The position numbers and the translations under genes were made by a program. A stretch of DNA of 64,000 bases from Mermis nigrescens (Eukaryota; Nematoda; Enoplea; Mermithida; Mermithidae), in assembly GCA_036768485.1 (NCBI GenBank), contig JAVLUZ010000356.1, forward strand, positions 124,001-188,000, in the 5' to 3' direction. Numbering within the stretch: the stretch's first letter is position 1; every line of letters starts with the position of its first letter. Under the pieces are notes generated by a model. The model ran no database searches. It was not told the origin of the DNA and saw only the letters and a list, made by a program, of their open reading frames with translations. Of this stretch, positions 44,801-59,800 are shown one piece after another.

Positions 44801-47800
44801 GGGGCTCGCCTTCCCACGAAAAAAATAATTCTATTTTTGACAACACTTTCCCAAAGAAAAAAACAAAAATACCTAAAGTCCACCTAGAATGACCCATTAA
44901 ATCAGTTCATTATGCTTACTGTATCGGTTTCCTCGACTTTTAGTAGACTGAATCCTTTGTGATACAAAGAAAGTTTGAAAGTTTCCTACGAAAAACACAC
45001 AAATTAGTGCCAAAATCGGCACAGAGCACCGAATAAATACTTGAGAAATTATTGTTAAAACTAAAAAACCATTTTTCTGTACATAAACTACTCTGCTGAC
45101 GTAAAAATATAGCTTTCACAACGCCAAGAAAGTCAGTCCCCTCACAGCTATAACGGGACATATCTAGGAGGTGCGATTTTTTTAATCGATAGATAATTTA
45201 GAAACTCGATGTTGATTTTTTTATCTTTGTTTCCACTTAATACCAAGTTAGCAATAAGCGTGTAAAGTGTAAACCAAAAAATCAAATAACTTGCGGAGGG
45301 CCAATTTTTTTAAATGTTGTTCCTGAGTTGTAGATTACGAATCAGACCTTAAAATTTCTTTAAGTTCAATGGTTGTTGCACGAAAGTGTAAAGTATACGT
45401 GTTTTTTATTCTTTGCATGTCCTTAAACTTACCTAACTCAATTTTGCATTCTGTTCAGTCTAGTTGGTTTTGAAATGTAGACAATTAAAAAATCTAGAGG
45501 AACATTTTTTTAATTTTTTAAATGATAGTTGTAAAGTAATGAGCTGCTTAGTGTAAAGAGTCTGGAGGCGGATAAAACAATTTCTTCTGCCGGATTATTC
45601 GCTTAGTAAGCGGAAAGATATTATTATGCCGATCATGTGCCCTCTCCTTAGCGTTACACAACCCACTTTATTTTGTTTCTCTATACTCAATATTGCCTTA
45701 TTAGTGGAGGTGGAAAGTTTACACTTGAAATCTCTTTCTGTCCAGAGCACTGTAGATGGTGAATTTTTTGAAAATGTTCTCCGTAACTTCAAAATAACGA
45801 ATCCTACCTTTAAATTCTTCTACAGCCGGTGGTTGTTGAATTGTGAAGATCTGAAATACCAATTATGCAAATGTTTTCTAATGCCAATACAGAAGTCCGT
45901 ATTGCAAATTATTTGATCGGTTTTTTATTTCAAAAGTTTTTGACTCATCTTCAATAAATGAAATAATAATTTTTGTTTGAAAACGTGCATTATTTTCAAA
46001 GTTAATTGAAATGAGAAACATTTTTCAAAATAGTATAAGCAAGCTAGAATTTTCGTTGCGATACCCAGTTAACGTGAATTGGTGTTGATAGTCAGGTACC
46101 TAATCATATACATATCTGTATGTCGCTAATTTAGAAGCTTGCAGCGTAATAAATACAGCGAGTTGCGTGGAAGCAAGAAAAATCATTTCAGATTTTGATC
46201 TTATTCCAAATATTTTTAAATTATTACTTCTAAAGTACTAAAATCAGCCGTTTGTGAGAGTGTTCGTCTTCGTGTGCGAGTGGTTATCACGTCATTCTTG
46301 CATGACGCAGAGTGGAAAAAAGGCTCAAGGATTCGAATCTTCTGAATTCGGCTATTTTTCAATTTTTTTTTCATCGGCAAAACCAAGAAACTTCATGCGA
46401 CTTGTGGGTCTACTCAGGTTGAGTTATCTACTAGCTACTTCATTTGATCATTTTGAATATTTTGTGTATACCTATATTTTGTGTATACATAATAAAACTT
46501 TTTAAATTATCATTCGTATAATTACTTGACTACATGCAAATTATTTCATAATAATAATTCTCATGCGCCGACTTAATCAAACCGATTTCGATATTTTTTC
46601 CATATTCAAATCTATGCAAATTAATGACTCTCCATTTTTGGATTGTGTGCGATGCATAACTTTTCTTGAATTGTTTGCATTTGCTGGCGCATCAAGCAAG
46701 TTGTTTATTTTTAGCCGGATTCGTCCATTGCCTTGCTCAACGCTGGATTTCCATTGCTTTCTCGTATTTCAGTCCATTATGTGCGATTTTTGGCGGCCGA
46801 CACATTATTGCATTGATTTTATACACTTACATGTTTGATGCCATGCCTGCCTTTCGTTTGCGGTTTCTGACGATGCAAGCATTTCACTTAGATTAGCTTA
46901 GTAAAGTCATTCAAATGGCGTAGATTTTGATTCAATAAATTTTCTGTCTACCATTATCCTTATTTCAATGTCAACATTTTCAATTGAGGTTTTTTTCATT
47001 TTTTACGTAGGTTTTTTCGTCTGTCTAAAGCATGTTAGATTCTGTTTTTTCGCAATGAGGACACAGTGTTTAAGAAAAAATCATGCTAATAAAAATTAAA
47101 ATACTAGCAAGAAAAAAGCTACGGTGGAGGAAAAAGGTGAATACGCTGGGATTTCTTCATCATTAAGGATACTAAAGGAGGGGACTAGGGAAAATTTCCC
47201 TATACGCGCAAAAGCCGTAAGAATGTGCTAAACAGTTATACTCCCTCTAAACAACGCGAAAATCGAAGTATCGTATATTCTGCGGCCTATTCCTGTTTCT
47301 ATAGACTAAATGGAGTGAGCTATAAAGATTTGAAAATTTTACTTCACCATTCTTTTTTCCATCAGAGCATTGTGGAAGGTAAGGTTTCGTGAAATAAATT
47401 ATTTATCGATTAATAAACACACATGAAAGCTTTTCAATTAATCATTGCGAAGCAGTGATCCTTAATAATGAAGAAATCCAAGTATATTAACCTTTTTGCT
47501 CCATCGGAGCATTTTTTCTGCTAGTTGATCAGTGTTTTTTAGCACCACCCCCATTTGCGCGGCGGCTAATGGCCTGGGTAGAGCATTAGTGCGCAGAGTA
47601 TCTCATAAGCGCACCAAAAAATGTAGAACTGTGAGGAGATGGGCAAGAATAAGGGTATTTTGAGCGTTTTTCAATGAGCTCTATACACTGCTGGCGGTAA
47701 ATTTCGGAAAATATTTTCAGAAAATTGTCACCTCTTTCAACTCATACAAAAAATCTAATCCTAAAGCTATCTATGTACACGACTGATTTGTTTTTATGCG

Positions 47801-50800
47801 GTCCATGCTAGATTGAGTGATTTCTTTAAGCTATCTTTGCGCTGAATTTCCGTGTATTGCTAAAAACTAAAATACATAAACTCAATAACTAGATACAGAG
47901 CACCAAAAATTTTGGCACGTTTTCCATGCCGGCTCAAGTTTAGGCTGTTTAGAAGACAAACGTCATATAAAAACAATGCGCCACAAAACATGGGTTCCTT
48001 TTTCTGCAAAGTTGCTAAAGCAGGTAGTACTCGCTGATGATAGAATAAAAAAATGTTGATGGTAAAACAGAAATAATACATTTTCAACAAATTCGGCGCG
48101 AAGCGCCGAAAAATTTTGGAAAACTTCGTTTAAAAATGCTGCAAAAATGTCTAAATTTCTACTTTTTCATCCGAAAAAGCCTTAGCGCATGGCGCTAATG
48201 TAGGAACTGTTCTATTAGCGCAGAACAGGTTTCCTTGGCGCCGCGCTAATAAAAAAAGCAGTGTAGGTAATAAATACTACCAGCCGCGGCGCACCAGGAA
48301 AATTTGAAAAATTGCGATAAAAAGGGCTGAAATCATCGGAAATACGCATTATTCGCTATTGCCCAACTATTTTTTGACGACAGGGGTGGCGGCCCTCCAT
48401 GATCTTAAGGGGAAATTTCAACCCCCCCAGAAAGATGTTCACCCTCCGAAAAATTATTCACCCTCCAGAATTGGCAATTTTTTGAAAGTTCCCAAAAATT
48501 TTCTAAAAATTTGTAGAAAATGTTTTTTTAAAGTGTTTTTAGCCATCTATTTGCTCAAAAGTGCCAAATTTTAGGCGCTTCGCGCCATTATACTCGTGTT
48601 TTGACTAAATTTTGTCCAATTTGATCCGATTTTTTTTATTTTTTCCGAAATTTTTTCTTTTCATGCTCTAAAAAGATAGAGCATCGTCATAAACGCTGAA
48701 AAACAATGTTTTGACGCGTACCTACCATTTTTAGACCCACAAAGGCACTTTATAATTTCATCTTCCCCAGAATTCCCATGCTGTGCATGTATGGTGGCGG
48801 CCGCCCGCCCCACCCCTCTAAATTCGCGCCTGTTTAGGCCCTACTTTGACTAAAATTTTGAATGCTCTTAACGAGAAAAAAATTAAGTTCAACAATGCGA
48901 TTCAATCAGCCGTGGGCGTGGGGGTTGGGGTATGCACTCCCAAGAAGGCTAAATACTCCCCAGAATTCAATTTTTGAAAATTTTTTGTTGTTGCTTTTTT
49001 CGCAATTTTTTATGCCAAAGGATAGTTCGCGATGAGAAAAGTTGAAAAATGGTGTTTTCAGCAATACCATCATTTTTAAGACCTTTTTTCAACCTTTGAA
49101 AAATCTAACAGCCCCCTCAGAATTCCGGTGCTGCCCATCTATGGATCAAACCCTTCAACCAGCCTTTATTACATAAATTTCTACTTCTCCACGATCATTC
49201 ACCAGTTAATAATGATGCTCTCAATTATTCGCATCGTTTTCGTCAGCAATGAAAAAGCTCGAATCTAATATTATTTCAATAGTTTCATACATGGGCATGC
49301 TCAGGTTTTTCAAGGTCAAGTGACTTCTTTGAAACCTGAGGTTGGTCATGAACACAGATGCAGCGCATGGTCAATCAGGAAGGAAGTGTGAAAAAAGCTT
49401 TTTTGTACCAATGTGACCTCAAAACCTGGTATAAATGCTAAAATAGCGTTAGAACTACACTATTCCACAGTTTCTGGTCAATTTCAAGCACTTCTAAGAG
49501 AATTTTCAATGTTCATCCATTTTCAGCCTTGATTTTGCCTCTTTTTCTACAGGAAATATTCAAAACTCTTGCAGGGTTGGTTCGGTTTCCCCTACGAGGT
49601 TGCGGGGTTGCTCAGCCGCCAGGGTCAAATCACTTGACCCTACATTGACCCTATGCCCATGTGTGAATGGTTTTACGTAATCTTAATTACAGAGATTGTA
49701 ATCCTAGTTACAGTGGAGTGGAATCAGCAAAATTTTGAACATGTATGTACATAATGCGCTTATAAACAAGTTTACGTGATAAAATGACCTTTTCTGGCGT
49801 GTTTTGCGTTTTCGAATCATTTCTGCAGCTTGTGGTGAGAAATAAGTTAGAAATTAAGTGAATCAGCAATTTTTTTTAGCAATTTTACTCTTTTAACTTA
49901 ATTTTACAGTTTTTGAGAACAAACCATGCAAAACCGCCGTGTTGTAAAAATTTGGCGCGTGCCGCCGGAAATTTTTCTGACATTTTTCATCCCTTTAAGC
50001 TCAATTTGGTAGTTTTATGAAGATATTGAGGCAATAAAGGAAATAAACAGCCGCTGAGCTTAAGGAAATTTATACATTTTTATTTTTTAACCGTTTTAAG
50101 CTGAATTTTGTAGCTTTCTTAATTTTAACAATGCAGTAATTATATCCGGTGTCGCACCTTAAAGTGTCCGTGCCTTAATGTGTCTGGCCCGACAGTGTCC
50201 GGCTCTGCCTTGAAGTGTTCGGGTTACTCTGAGTATACGTACGCATATACGCCCACGCATATCACTCGCTGCTTAATTAGGTAAGTAGGCATGTACATAT
50301 ATACCCTATATAATGTATTGAGGTACATAAATACAAGCAAGCCGATAGATTACGAAGAATTCGTTGCATCGTCAGTGGCGTCGTTTAGCGAACTTGGAGA
50401 TTATATATATAATGTATAACATTATTTGTCATATTTTTCATACTGCATTGTATTTTTAACTTCGTTTTTCATCTTCTTTATCGAATTTAGCGTAAAAGCG
50501 TTTTTTTTAATTCTTTCGTTGATAATACAGCTATTTCTCCGCACTTTCAATTCGATTATATTTTCTTCGTGCACAATTTCTTTATGTTATTTTGATTTTA
50601 CGATCATATAAAAGCCGTTAGTGCTTTTTCATCATAATTACTTCGTACCTACCTACTGTGCCATTTTTAATACCTCACTGTATTTTTATGCTTTGATTCC
50701 CATAACCAAAGTCGTAAATATAAAAATATAAATATAAATAAACATAAATTGTTTATACCCCTCTCCCTAATTTTGTGCAAAAACTTGCGATTTCTAGCCA

Positions 50801-53800
50801 CTTTAGGTGCATTCTTTCAATATTTGAATCAAAATTGAAGTTCGCGCACTCCCCTCTAATGGTCGGCGAACCCCAACCTAACACTTTGGGCTGTTAAATG
50901 CCTGCTACTTTATATGGGCAATGGGCCAAATTCAGGCAGTCAGAGGGAGCATAACTGCAAAAAACGCTAAATTATTCAATTATACGGATCTGCCAATTTG
51001 AGAGAGGCTTTGAATTTTGGGGGTTCAAATGCTATCCTTTTACGTCTACGTATGATGCCCACTCTGTCCCAATGTTCAAATACATTTTTTCTCGCTTTTA
51101 AGCACGTTATTGTGGCCCGGACACTTCAAGGTAAACCCGAACACTTTAAGGTACCTTAAAGTGTCCGGCCGGACACTTTAAGGTGTGACACATTTGCACC
51201 TCTTTAAGCTAAAATTTGCAGGTTTATGAGGGTAAAGAGGTTAATGAAGGTAAGCAATGGAGGAAAAGTCCTGCATTAATTATTTCAAGATTTCCGGCTC
51301 AAAGCGCCAGAAATGATTTTTTCAGCGATTCTATCCTTTCGAGCTCAATTTTGCATCTTTTTTGAAGATAAAAAATGCAGAGAACTTTATCTGGCGGAAA
51401 ATTGCAGCTGAAAAAAATGAAATAGGTATGAAATGGTCCTTTTGGTCAATCTAATGGCGCCAAGAGACGAAAAATCAAGTATTTTTACGCTGAGGAAGTC
51501 AAAAACCAACATAAATTTTTAGCTGAAGATTCTTTGAAGAATAAAGTGCCTTTTTGGGCTAAAAAATATATACACGTCAAAAACAATTTTTTCAACGTTT
51601 CAGACAATTCTTTCTAAAGTTATTTCTAAAGCACAAAAACATCAATAAGGTTCGAAAAAATTTGAAAAAATTGAGTAAATTAAACAAAATATAGTTGAAA
51701 AATGGGTATATGGCGCGAAGCGCCATATACTCTTGAGCCAAAAATGAGCTAAAATGTTTTTAAAAAGCACATTTTCTAAACAAAAATCGATAATTCTGGG
51801 GGTTCGCAACTATTTTGCGGTGGTCCGCTGCCATTATGGGAGATCGAAACTCCAACCATACATGTAACGGCTCGAAATTTCGAGGGGGAGTCTCCGGCCA
51901 TTTTTAGGGGGAAGGGGTTAATGACCTCCAATTTTTGGCCAAAATCGACCAAAAAAGACCTAAAAACGACTAAAAATCGCAAGTTCCCCCGAAAGAAGAG
52001 GTATGCCATTTATCCCCTGGATACGGGTCTGATTGCAATCGTAGTCTCAAAACAAAATTTAAGCTGTTTTACATGAAATGAAAGCTTTTGAACTCACCCG
52101 TAACTGGCAATAATAGGATTTAAATTATCCATTAGATCGCCTAGTTTCGACCAGTCCATATTCCTGCATTCTTTGTGGAAATCGAAGGCAATGAAGCTCA
52201 AAATAGAAGAATAATTGCAGAATGTTATAAAAAATAGCCTAAGCAAAAGAGTTGATAGAAAGAGCAATAAATCGAGGTTGAGCGAATTTTTTCCTGGATA
52301 TCATTATTAAAGAAATGAACTTTCGTGCATGCTTATATGCACACAATTCCCTAAAAATTTGGGTTCCAAAGGGTTTTTTAAGAGTTCAAATATCGTGACG
52401 AGAACTACGCGCATATAGCTAACAACGATGGAATTTGTAATTGTTTCGCTACTATTACAAGTTTATACATATAAGCAATTTTTGTGCGTATTTTTGCATT
52501 TTAGACTTTATACAGTCGAACCAAACATGCACATAGGGGGCTGTGGGAGGAAGGTATTACCCCCTGAAGGGTCAGCCGGACAGGTAGTGTCCGGCGATTT
52601 TGATCTGATGGAACGTTTTCTGCATCATCCTTGAGGTCAAAAGCAGTAAAAACGTCAAAAAATTTTTCCGGCGCTTCGCGCCAAATTAGTAGGTACTTTT
52701 AAATTCTTTTGACTCGAAAAGCACCCAAAATTGATAACGTTTTGCATTTTAGTGTTAAAAGTAATATAATGCAGTCAAAATGGACTAAAAATGCTTTTAA
52801 AATGCGATATTACCACGAAAAAACGTTTTATAGGCTATTTTGACCACTTTGATCGTTATAACAGAAAAAAATCGTGAACGTTAAATTTAATGTTTTGGAT
52901 TTTTGGGATTTCACCTCCCGCCGAACTTGATCTTGTGCAGCTATGAGTCGAATCCCGTCAATAAACACCCTAAGGGGACCTAGCGATTCCGTGTTTACTA
53001 ACAGAGTGTGTTTCTTAACCGAGTTGATAATTATTTACTTCTATACATATATATTGCACAACATTGTTATAGTTAAAAGTACTTTAATACGGCAGGACAT
53101 TATTACTGTATCTCTCTCTCTCTCTGAGTATTATTGATTGTAGCCTTCAATGTGTACGAAGCATGTGCAATATCCAATACAACGTGTTTACTAACCAGGT
53201 TTACTGAACAAAAGATGAGGTTTAGTGTCGTTGTTAGTCATGTATTATAGTGAAGTGTTTATTAACCGTGGTGATTAGCGCGTTGTCATATGGCCAAGTT
53301 CTTATGCAGCCGTGTTTATTATCCAATAACCGAGTGCTTACTAAGCGAGTGTCTAACTGTGATGAAGCATATTAGTTTGGCAGGGACCGAACGAAAGGGT
53401 GTTTATTAAGCGGAAATATCTACTATCCGAGTGTTCATTAATGAGGTTCGACTGTATAATCGGCACGGCGAGTTTTCCAGAAAAATGGTTGAAAGAAATT
53501 TCAAATAGAACTATGTTAAATGAAACAAAAATAAAAATTCAACTGATTAAAACGTATTGAAATCGTCATTTTTTTGCAAAAATTAAAAGCGCGAAGGTCC
53601 AATGATGCAAAATTACCGAATATTTAAACCGGCATTCACGCACAGATGCTCAAAAGCAGCTGCCAGTTGCTTTTCTCTTCCAGACTGACTAATCAAGCTC
53701 AAAGCGCATAATCTATCGTTGTAGAGCTGCAATAGGCTTTGCATGTGTCGTCTGAAAGCGGTCACGTGATCTTGATCTGGGCGTATTTTTGGAGACGGCA

Positions 53801-56800
53801 ATCGTTCGAGATTCGGCTTTTGCGACCAAAATAATGGTATGGAGCCTCTGGTCTACACATGAAATACCAGATTTGCTAAAATTTAGGCCTCAAAATGGAT
53901 AAACTTTATAACAAGCGTCTGAAAATATTAACTATGTAGCTGTCATATTCACCTCTTTTCGGTCATTCACACGAAAAACGGTCGAAATTTCTGACATTTA
54001 CATCAAACTTTTGCTGCATTTGCTAAGACCGCTATCTCATAATAATACAAGCTACGAGCTTTTCATATAAAATTTAATTGTTATTTCTGACCTGATATTG
54101 AGAAATAAGCTTTTTCTTGAAATTTTGTTTATAAATCAGTTATTCGAAAGCTAGTTCCAAAAGCCAGCAGTTACTAAATTAACGATAGCCAAAAATTTCC
54201 AAATCGTCGAATTATTGCAGGCATATGCTAATAGCGCTTTAAAAAATTTCGCGTCACCTGAACTATCGAAGCCATAGAAGACTCGTATTCGAGGATCTGT
54301 TCGATTTCTATGAAATTTGACACATTGCCCTCAGCATCTATGCCTCGTGAATAAAATCGCACACCGGCTCTGTGTATACTACGTCTTGCTATCAACGTCA
54401 ATTGGAACCTGCGACCATTTATTTCACAATCGCTTATCGTTCCAACGAATCCAAGCATGACTGGCATAATATACTGCTCTGCTTGCTATAGCGGACAAAA
54501 ATCAAATTGTAATCAATTTTGACGCCAGAAGGGGAAGACGTAGAAATTTTAAGGGGCAATTAGGCAAAAACAGTGTCAAAAATGAACAAAATTATAGAAT
54601 TTTCGTAAAAATGTCTATAAAACATGAAGTCTGTAAGTTAAAATATGTTTTAGGCAATTTTCAAACGAAAACAGCTTTTTAAGGCTATTTAAGCCTAAAA
54701 AAGCGAATATTTTTTACGTTTTTCTTGTCAAATCAAAAAATTTTACTCGTTAGCTCCGAATAACCCCAGACCTGAGTTTAACTTTTTTCAAGCTTACATA
54801 TCTACGTCTCTGCAAGTAAATAAAGCTTTGGTAGAAATTTGTAGATGAGACTCAATTATTAGATACCTCAGTTTCTAATGCAAGAATGACCTACAATTTT
54901 CACATAAATTCTATAACAGTGCAGAACGGGGGATGTCCGTCACATGCCCATCTAAATTCGGTCATCCTCCACCACACTAGATTGAAATTTTTTACCCCTG
55001 CCTTTTAGGCAAACACATGCCTTTTTAGAGACCCATTACTTCGAAATGGGTCTCTTTGCAATTTTCATCCAAAAATAGAAACCATTAAGCCCTCTACCCT
55101 CCTCTCTCCGAAAAAAATGATCACTATTTCCTAACAAAAATTTCGAGCTATTATACGTACGTATGATACAAATAACAACATTTGGCGAACAAGGATTATA
55201 TTCAATGAATAAGATTTAGTTTTGTTTCTGACCGAAGTTATTGAGCTGAAAAATGCCAAAAAATTTCAAATCATTTTTATTGCTTCAATGTATAATAGAG
55301 CATTATTTTTTGAGTATTCTGATTAGGCATGCATCTCCAAATAATCCCCTCAAATACGAAGTGATGCATCTGGTTCGCCCATTAATGTTGTAAAAGTTAA
55401 AGTCAGTGTAGTAAGAGCATAAAAGAACAAAACAATTGTACGTCAAATTTAATAGAAAACATGCATATTATAAGTACATAAAAGCCAATTTATTTATTTT
55501 TATTATTTACTTTTATTTATTTCTTATAGCATAAAGTCCTCTTGCCAGAGGATATATTATGCTCATTGTGCAATGCATTGAACAGAAACAACTTTATATT
55601 AAATAAGTACCTTATTCAAAGGAGTGAGTTCCTTCACCATATGAGCGTTCCAAACGAATCTTTTTTCAGCCTGAAACGAATATACTTGGACCTGATTTAT
55701 CAATCGCAAACGTCAATGAATTGAGAACCAATTTGCACTCTGCAAATAAAATTATCTAACTATCGTTTCACCTACATTATTTTATACTTTTTTCACTAGT
55801 TACTGAATAAATTTTACTCGATTGAATAACGTATTCCGTCGAAAATCTGCATCCGTCAATTGCAAATTCTGTAACGTGTGAGTGACGTCATAAGTGGGCG
55901 AATAGTAGAAGTACTGGAAGTCGAGAAAGGTTTGGAGCAACTGATAATAAGCTTGATTTTCTGTAATCTATAAAAATATGGCAAATTCAAACAAAGCACT
56001 AGAGATTAAGCGTACCACAAGTAACTGCTCAAATGAGATAAGCCAAATTTGGCGAACAGATGCTTATAATTCTCAGGTATGTATTGGTGCGTAGTAATCG
56101 TCTTGAAGGCACCAGTTTTCGTGAAATAGATCACAGGATCCTCCTATCTCGATAAATTTTCTTTAATTGAAAGTCGCTTTCATTAGTTCTTCCCAGTCTT
56201 TATTCGTGCAATAGTTTTCATAAATCTTTTTGCTATTGATTAAGCATTTTGTTAGTTCCTGAGAAAGTTAACAGTTTTTTTTAAATGTACTATTTACATA
56301 CGAGGGCTGATCAATAAAGGTATAGCTTTTTGATGAAAAACAACAGTATGGCAATACCAATACATTAATTTTCAAAAAAGTCATTAGACATGCTCAAGCA
56401 CTCAAGCCAACATTCGTGGCACTTTTCTATGCTATCTCGTCTAGAGATTGAATTGTGACAATTAAAACCAGTGTTCAACCTCATATTTCACCTTATTATC
56501 ATACAAAAAGCTGCATTCCTTCAATATCAGGAGATTAGGGCGAATGATCCAACTCATAAGTGCACAAAGTCAGGGTCGGCAGGGGAGGGTGAGATCTCAG
56601 AAATCTATAACAGTAAATTTAGCGTTCACAAATTTTTTTGTTGTTTAAACGGTCAAAATGGTCAAAAACAGCCTATAAAACGTTTTTCGAGGTAATTTCG
56701 CATTTTCAAAGCATCATTTTGACTGCATTATATCACTTTCAACTCTAAAAAATACAGAAATTAATCAATTTTTGGTATGCAAAAAACCTTATGTCAGCTC

Positions 56801-59800
56801 AAAATTGTCGGACAGTACCTGTCTGGCTGACCCCCATCGGGGGGCAATACCCCCTCATCCCCCCATGTGCATGTGCATGTACATGTATGATCCAACTGGT
56901 GGAACCTGCAATCAACCATAGCTTGCTGTGAAAGCCGTGCTTTGTAAGGTGATGCATTGTCGAGCAAAATCAGCACTACCCTGGACATCATCCCCTTCCA
57001 TTTTTTATAACTAATTTTTGCAACTGGTTTTAGAGTTTGCAGTGTTAGATCGGCGTTTATTATTAAACTGTTTTGTTTAAAGTCATTCAATACAGGACTA
57101 AGAATCCAAAGGAAAGTTTCAACATCACATCTCTGCGTGATATAGATGCCTTGGTCTTCGATGATGATCTTCAGGCCTCCCTACTTGCTGAATTCACAAT
57201 GTCCGGTTTTCGGGTTGTAACAATAAACCCGTGCTTCATCACCAGATACTATTTGCCATACATGGACATGGGAAGGAGTGAGAGGAGGCTATTACTCTCC
57301 CTGAGCTTTAATAAACTGATAGCTACATAGCTATTTTGGCCGTAAAAACATCGCTATATAAGCTTTTTTGTGTTCAGAAAAATGGCTACATACTTTTTGG
57401 ACTCAGAAACGTACCGTGTGTGGGTAAAAATTGCTACATTGTTGTTTTTTTAGTCGTAAAACGATTCATACTTATTTTTCGACTTAAAATAGGGCTAATC
57501 AGCTATTTTTTAGACCAAAAAAGCTATATAGATATCTTTGTGAGATCAAAAAGGCAATGTTAATCACAATGCTTGGATACGACGATTTTAATGCGATTGT
57601 ATCGTTTTTACGCTGTAGAATCGTTTTTTACAAAACATTTTATCCTCCAAGTTTTTGATTTTCACCCCCTTCCCCCTAAAAGTTTGACCTTGCACACCTA
57701 CGCTATTTGCTCTATTTGCTTGGTAAAGTTTTCTGTATCATGTTAAAATTCGTGAAAAAAGAGCTGAATGTTTTCGGTTCAATAATGCTTTTGCTCAGCT
57801 GCCAAAAAATGGGGCTCCCATTGGGTGCAGACCTTTGACATTTCCAAATTTTCTCTAAAATTGACTATGCTTGCTATAATTACCCTTATCACCGAGTCTA
57901 CCGGATGCATTTTCCTGTCTCCCCCATCAAACCATGAACAGTTGAGTTTCTTCCTGGATGATCACAAGTTTGGGATGTCCAGTGGACCTCCCACCTTCAA
58001 AAAACGTCACGACAGTCCTGAAAATTACAATTCATCTTTTGATATTGCTAAAAGCAAAGGCACTGGCTCCATGAAATTTGCTCAATCAGACATGAATTCC
58101 TGCGGATTTTTGACTCATGAGCATAAGGTACCACGTGACCTCCTGTTAATCAATAATTCAATTTTCGGCCAATATTACCAAGTACAATTAATTAAAATTG
58201 AATATCTCTACGAAAAACTGAAGAATAATTATGAAATTTGGAATATGCACATCAGATAAAGCCTAAAATACAAATTTTATCACCTCATCCGCCGATCTGT
58301 ACGACTGACTAGTTGGAATGTACGGCAAAACTTCCATCGACTCAATGGCATATACGAATTCTCCATTTATGGTAGCGGCGAGCTTACGCCGTGTTATAAT
58401 AACTAAGTATTTACCTGCGGAAAACATTTTAGCTGAAAGTCAATTAACAAGCACAACTGCCTATAGCTGGTAATTTGTAAATTGACTAAAACTGAATTTG
58501 CTAATTCGTGCATTTTAAATATGATGAATCATATGGATTTCCATAGTCAAATTCAAAATTGACCCTAGTGCAATCGAAGATAGGATTCTAAGCATCTCTA
58601 CGTAAACTAATGCCTCATATTTTAATATTATAGCTTATCAAAAAATTTTTTATAGCCAGGATCCAGAACCCGAATCACTGTTAGCCGATTTTGAACTATC
58701 AAACATTCTTTACACGATTTGTGGGGGCAAAAGTAGCAAAGATGTCAAAATGTTTCTGGCGCAGCGCAGAAGCAACACATTTGCTCCATTTACACATAAA
58801 ATGCATAGAATCAAGTTGAAATGATAAACAAAAACGAAATTATCTATGATTCTTATTTTATTATCGATAAGAGAGAACAAACGAGTCAAAATGAGCTGAA
58901 AACACTAGAAAATACAGTCATATCTCATTAGGGCATCTAATGCAGACTATAAGTATGATTATTTTCGCATTTGTCTTAGAAAAAAGGCCTTGTGATAAAT
59001 TAGCTGATCCAGAATTTCACCCCGCCCTCAACTCGGAATCTTGGAAAACTAAAGAAGACACAATTTCTTTAAAACGAATTTGAAATTTACCTGTTATACT
59101 TGCTCATTTTTCGCTATGAAATGAATATCTTCTTCAGCTTCTTAAACAACGATACCAATTACAGACTTTTTAGGGGAAATAGGGAAATACGCATGGTATT
59201 GTAGCGTATTTTATGCAATGTTCAGCGAAAATTCGAAAACTTTTTGGCGCTTCGCATCCTAGAAGGGCAAGGTAGGAGTGGCCAGAGGGGGGTCAAATTC
59301 AGAGACAATCAGATAGTAAACATGGGTCGTAAGATGCGATTTTACCTGGTGATTAATTGGTATTTCAATCTGTTTAAGCATATTAAAATGTATTTTGAGG
59401 TCAGAAAGTAGGTGAATTCAATGCTAAGATCATTTTTTCAATTGTCCATTTTAAATAATGCATTAAGTGGATAATTCACTATTATGCGACGATCAACTAA
59501 AAATGTAGGACTACGGAAGAATTTATACTATTGTATTAAACTGACTAGATTGACTAAACTTTTGGTTAAATAAGCTGAGTTTTATCCCCCATAAAATACT
59601 AACTTTCCCAGTAGCAACTTATGTTTCATCAAAATCGCCTGACAGTACTCGGCTTTTCAAAATCTGAGGAAGGGGTAATACCATAGGTAGGCAGGGCAAC
59701 ACCAAACTTCTAGCGGGGTGTAAGATTTTTCAAAGATCAAAAAATTGTCCTAGAAATGGTGGTATGGCGAAAAAACACCATTATCCGACGTTTTTCATCG

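Larger units (their letters stand above)
56299..58060 (-). pseudogene. Decayed mariner-type transposase relic in a SAC1 intron, split by two later insertions
   Basis: Position 56299 begins TACGAGGGCTGATCAATAA, a mariner-type terminal repeat. Reading leftward on the minus strand, traces of transposase appear in order: a [11 protein letters not shown] block (~57800), [16 protein letters not shown] (~57230, the first catalytic-Asp region), [14 protein letters not shown] (~56950, the second catalytic block), and HSP.SPDI (~56530). Stops and frameshifts are frequent, so it is dead. Two elements with perfect 8-bp duplications interrupt it (56555-56889 and 57257-57702). Confidence 0.8.

Noticed and set aside
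45595..45916. Overlapping frames on both strands, with a minus-strand reading faintly like one at 20700-20880 inside hAT element 2
   Set aside because: Similarity is only a dozen scattered residues; might be a transposase scrap but cannot be supported by eye.
55542..55724. 60-residue plus-strand frame
   Set aside because: Shadow of the SAC1 RFVWN exon on the minus strand.
57825..58259. 144-residue plus-strand frame
   Set aside because: Largely antisense to the decayed mariner transposase; the minus strand carries the family blocks. The frame at 57073-57330 is likewise antisense.
59089..59110. Possible SAC1 first exon (ATGAGCAAGTATAACAG before GTAAAT, minus strand)
   Set aside because: It lies downstream of the better supported YGIFG exon at 63353-63427, so it cannot be the first exon of the same transcript; too short to judge.
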